In this document: positions 61,563-64,000 of the stretch, piece by piece
Layout of the letters: each line of letters opens with the position of its first letter
Position numbering within the stretch: position 1 is the stretch's first letter
From: Modicisalibacter ilicicola DSM 19980
GTDB taxonomy: Bacteria > Pseudomonadota > Gammaproteobacteria > Pseudomonadales > Halomonadaceae
DNA: 64,000 nucleotides
Reading direction: 5' to 3'
Assembly: GCF_900128925.1 (NCBI RefSeq)
Contig: NZ_FQUJ01000008.1
Coordinates: 62,001 to 126,000 of the forward strand
Translations under genes and position numbers: made by a program
Notes under the pieces: model-generated
What the model was told of the DNA's origin: nothing
Seen by the model: the letters and a program-made list of their open reading frames with translations, nothing else
The model's database searches: none

Positions 61563-62489
61563 ATGCGAGTATTGGTGCATATCGACGATGCGACTACCTG
61601 GCGCGAGGCGCTGGCCAAGCGTCTGCCCGATGCCGAGGTCGTCACCAGCGACTCCGACGCCGAGCCCCCCGCGGATTACCTGGCGGCCTGGAAGCCGCCC
61701 GCCGAGCTGCTGAGAAAGCAGACACGTCTCAAAGGCATCATCAATCTTGGTGCCGGGGTCGATGCGCTGTTGAACAACCCCGCCCTGCCCTCTGGCGTAC
61801 CCATCGTCAAGCTGCGTGATGCGGGCATGGGCCCATTGATGGCGGATTACGTGCGTTTCGGCGTGCTGTACTTCCAGCGGGATTTCGACCGTTACTTCGC
61901 CCAGCAGAGCGACGCGCGGTGGCATGAAGTGCCATTGATCGACAAACAGGACTGGCCGGTGGGCGTGCTGGGGCTAGGTGCGATCGGTGCTCATGTCGCC
62001 CAGGCCCTGGCCGCAGACGGCTTTCCGGTCCATGGCTGGAGTCGTTCGCCCAAGTCCCTGGACGGCGTGACCTGCCACCATGGCGATGCAGGGCTCTCGA
62101 GCCTGCTCGGCGAGGTGCAGACACTCATTACCCTGTTGCCGGATACTGCCAGCACCCGGGGCATCATCAACGCCGAGACACTGGCACAGTTGCCTGAAGG
62201 CGCCAGCCTGATCAACCCCGGCCGCGGATCGCTGATCGACGAGCAGGCGCTGCTCGATGCCCTGGGCCAAGAGCAGCCAGGTCGCCTGCGCGGCGCCCTG
62301 CTCGACGCCTTCGACGAAGAACCGCTACCGGCCTCCAATCCGCTCTGGTCGCATCCGCGGGTGCGCATCACCCCGCACATGGCCGCGCCCACGCCGGTAC
62401 GCGACGCCGCCGACCAGGTGGCCGAGCTGATCAAGGCCATGGAAAATGGCGAGCCCATCGAGACCGTCGACTCCAGCGCCGGTTACTGA
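61563..62489 (+). CDS. ghrA: glyoxylate/hydroxypyruvate reductase A
   Basis: A 308-residue D-2-hydroxyacid dehydrogenase of the GhrA type. The NAD(P)H motif is GVLGLGAIGAHVAQAL, followed by LLPDTASTRGIIN with the catalytic Arg region (LINPGRGSLIDEQAL), the Glu-containing DAFDEEPLPASNPLW and His in ITPHMAAPT. It reduces glyoxylate and hydroxypyruvate. GAGG lies before the ATG. It overlaps the convergent antiporter gene by 7 bases at its 3' end. Confidence 0.9.
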   Translation: MRVLVHIDDATTWREALAKRLPDAEVVTSDSDAEPPADYLAAWKPPAELLRKQTRLKGIINLGAGVDALLNNPALPSGVPIVKLRDAGMGPLMADYVRFGVLYFQRDFDRYFAQQSDARWHEVPLIDKQDWPVGVLGLGAIGAHVAQALAADGFPVHGWSRSPKSLDGVTCHHGDAGLSSLLGEVQTLITLLPDTASTRGIINAETLAQLPEGASLINPGRGSLIDEQALLDALGQEQPGRLRGALLDAFDEEPLPASNPLWSHPRVRITPHMAAPTPVRDAADQVAELIKAMENGEPIETVDSSAGY

Positions 62490-64000
62490 GGTGTGCGCTT
62501 TTCCTCCGTCGCGATCTGGGGAAACTCCATGCGCTCCTGCGTTTCGGCACCACCAAGGATCTCCACGGCCCGGTCCGCAGCATCCTGAAAGGGCTCGAGC
62601 ACGATGTCCGCTCCCGAGCCAAGCAGCTCCCGGGTGTCTTCCGAAGTGTGGGACGTCACGGCAATACCGCCTTTGAATCCCGCCGCACGTGCCAACTGGA
62701 TCAAGGTCGACCGCGTATCCTCATGGCTCAGCCCGGTGGGATGAATCGGCACCGTCGAGAGCACCCATTGAGCCCGCGACAGGGGAAGCTCGGCAACGAA
62801 CTCCGGGTCCGTTGCATCGCCATAGGCGGTATCCAGGCCGAGCTCGCGCCAGCGCCGTATGGCCAATGGGTTGAAATCCACGCCAAGGACGCGGACCCCT
62901 TGCCTCTTCAGCCGCATCCCGATCGCGGTGCCGAGACGCCCCAGCCCGAAGATGAGCACGGCATAGCCATCCTTCGTGTGGGCACCGGCCTCGCGTGGCG
63001 TCCCTCTTCTCTCGAAGACCCCGAGGAGCGGTTCGAACAGCGCATAGAGCCGATGCGAATAAGTGATCATGTAGGTAGAGGCTGCAATGGTCACGAGCCC
63101 GACCATCGTCACCAACCCCAGTGCGTCGCTGGCGACATGGCCGAGGGATACGCCCATGGCCACGAAAATCAACGAGAATTCGCTGATCTGCGCGACCGTC
63201 AGCCCGGCAAGAAACCCCGTGCGCTTGCGATACCCCATCGCCCCCATGATCGCGAGCACGATCAACGGGTTTCCGATCAACACGAACAATGAGAAAACCG
63301 CCGCTCCGAGCAGGTGCGTGCCCAGAAGGGACAGATCCAGCGTCGCGCCGAGCGCGATGAAGAAGAACAGGAGCAGAAAGTCACGCAGTGGCGCCAAGCG
63401 TGCGGCAATGGTCTCGCGATAAGGCGTCGAGGCTAGCGAAATGCCTGCAAGCAGCCCCCCGACCTCCTTGCCAAGCCCTATGAAATCGCCGATTGCCGCA
63501 AACATCGCTGCCTGGGCGATCGCGAAGATCACCAGCAGTTCCGGTGCCCGCGCCAGCCTTTCGGTCAGTGGGTTGGCAACATGACGCACGAACAACACTA
63601 CGAGCGCAACCATTACCACGGCGTAAGCCAGCACCAGGAGCACGCCCCCTGCTCCCCCGCGGGCGTCCCCGGCACCAACCCCAACCGCGGACAGAATGAT
63701 CATTGCCAGCACGACCACCAGATCCTGCACAATCAAGAAGCCGAGCGCGATCTGACCGTGAAGCGCGTCGATCTCGCGCTTGTCGGAGAGCAGCTTCACG
63801 ATGATGATCGTGGACGAAAAGGTCAGTGCCACGGCCACGTAGAGGCTCGTGACATGCCCCAGCCCCAGGGCGAGGCCGATCAGATAACCGAAGATCGACG
63901 TAAAGAGCACCTGGCCGAGGCCTGTCAGCAGGGACACGGTCCCGAGCGAACGTATCAGCTTCACGTCGAGCTTGATGCCCACGAGGAAGAGCAGAACGGC
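62483..64000 (-). CDS. CPA2-family cation:proton antiporter with TrkA-N domain (KefB/YbaL-like), 3' part
   Basis: 505 codons are visible; the 5' end lies beyond the right edge (the frame is open to base 64000). The membrane part has about 10-11 spans including FSSTIIIVKLLSDKREIDALHGQIALGFLIVQD (described by its core, LIVQDLVVV) and GLGKEVGGLLAGISLA. A Rossmann TrkA-N domain follows (about 350-480 in the visible part, LIFGLGRLGTAIGMRLKRQG, shown in part). It resembles K+/H+ antiporters of the YbaL/KefB group. The ion is not certain. Confidence 0.9.
   Translation of the reverse strand, partial: AVLLFLVGIKLDVKLIRSLGTVSLLTGLGQVLFTSIFGYLIGLALGLGHVTSLYVAVALTFSSTIIIVKLLSDKREIDALHGQIALGFLIVQDLVVVLAMIILSAVGVGAGDARGGAGGVLLVLAYAVVMVALVVLFVRHVANPLTERLARAPELLVIFAIAQAAMFAAIGDFIGLGKEVGGLLAGISLASTPYRETIAARLAPLRDFLLLFFFIALGATLDLSLLGTHLLGAAVFSLFVLIGNPLIVLAIMGAMGYRKRTGFLAGLTVAQISEFSLIFVAMGVSLGHVASDALGLVTMVGLVTIAASTYMITYSHRLYALFEPLLGVFERRGTPREAGAHTKDGYAVLIFGLGRLGTAIGMRLKRQGVRVLGVDFNPLAIRRWRELGLDTAYGDATDPEFVAELPLSRAQWVLSTVPIHPTGLSHEDTRSTLIQLARAAGFKGGIAVTSHTSEDTRELLGSGADIVLEPFQDAADRAVEILGGAETQERMEFPQIATEEKRTPQ

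Overview
The window looks like chromosomal DNA of a halophilic gammaproteobacterium of the Halomonadaceae (Halomonas-like). This is an inference from three things: a complete ectoine-degradation gene set with hydroxyectoine-type genes, an NhaD-type Na+/H+ antiporter, and GC-rich DNA with a divergent zwf/hexR pair. The species cannot be named from the sequence alone. No rRNA, tRNA or CRISPR array was seen.

Layout. 1-1972: the 5' part of zwf (minus strand) diverges from hexR, with HexR-like operator sequences between them. 2147-17527: a tightly overlapping plus-strand aryl-polyene (APE, xanthomonadin/flexirubin-type) pigment cluster. It holds a chain-length-factor-like ketosynthase, acyltransferases, one ACP, an acyl-CoA ligase fused to a dehydratase, a glycosyltransferase, an aromatic ammonia lyase, LolA-like and MMPL transport proteins, a flavin halogenase-like enzyme, a lipoprotein, a ketosynthase, a dehydratase, a ketoreductase and a second LolA-like protein. 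17611-25611: housekeeping and membrane genes on the minus strand (tandem USP, SulP, EamA, SPFH/NfeD pair, AsmA-like DUF748). 25768-26294: an antitoxin with a truncated toxin. 26367-34064: a His-rich protein, a cytochrome c with NPCA hexapeptide repeats, a YnjBCD-type ABC importer, a second NPCA-repeat protein, an ECF sigma factor with a zinc-finger anti-sigma, and a PagL-like lipid A deacylase. 34173-39535: an alpha/beta hydrolase, DUF302, a phosphonate/selenate-type ABC importer and a HAD dehalogenase.

39625-44642: a decayed chromosomal integron. A broken intI faces away from leftward-pointing cassettes separated by attC sites. The core sites at the two ends of each of the first three cassettes are exact reverse complements. 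IS30-like remnants bracket a tag / truncated lplA segment inside the array.

44806-61259 (all minus strand): the ectoine/hydroxyectoine catabolic region. It holds doeA-doeB-doeX, doeC, doeD, eutB and eutC, with nhaD between eutB and eutC. DoeA opens the ectoine ring, DoeB deacetylates the product to diaminobutyrate, DoeD transaminates it to aspartate semialdehyde, and DoeC oxidises that to aspartate. Between doeX and doeC sits an unassigned four-gene set: a large PLP decarboxylase, a C45 Ntn-acyltransferase, an ATP-grasp ligase and a carbon-nitrogen hydrolase. This is the best candidate here for an undescribed small-molecule pathway. The window closes with ghrA and the 3' part of a KefB/YbaL-type antiporter.

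Two palindromic repeat families are scattered through the window: one with three copies, one of which sits at the deletion in intI, and one with a single copy.
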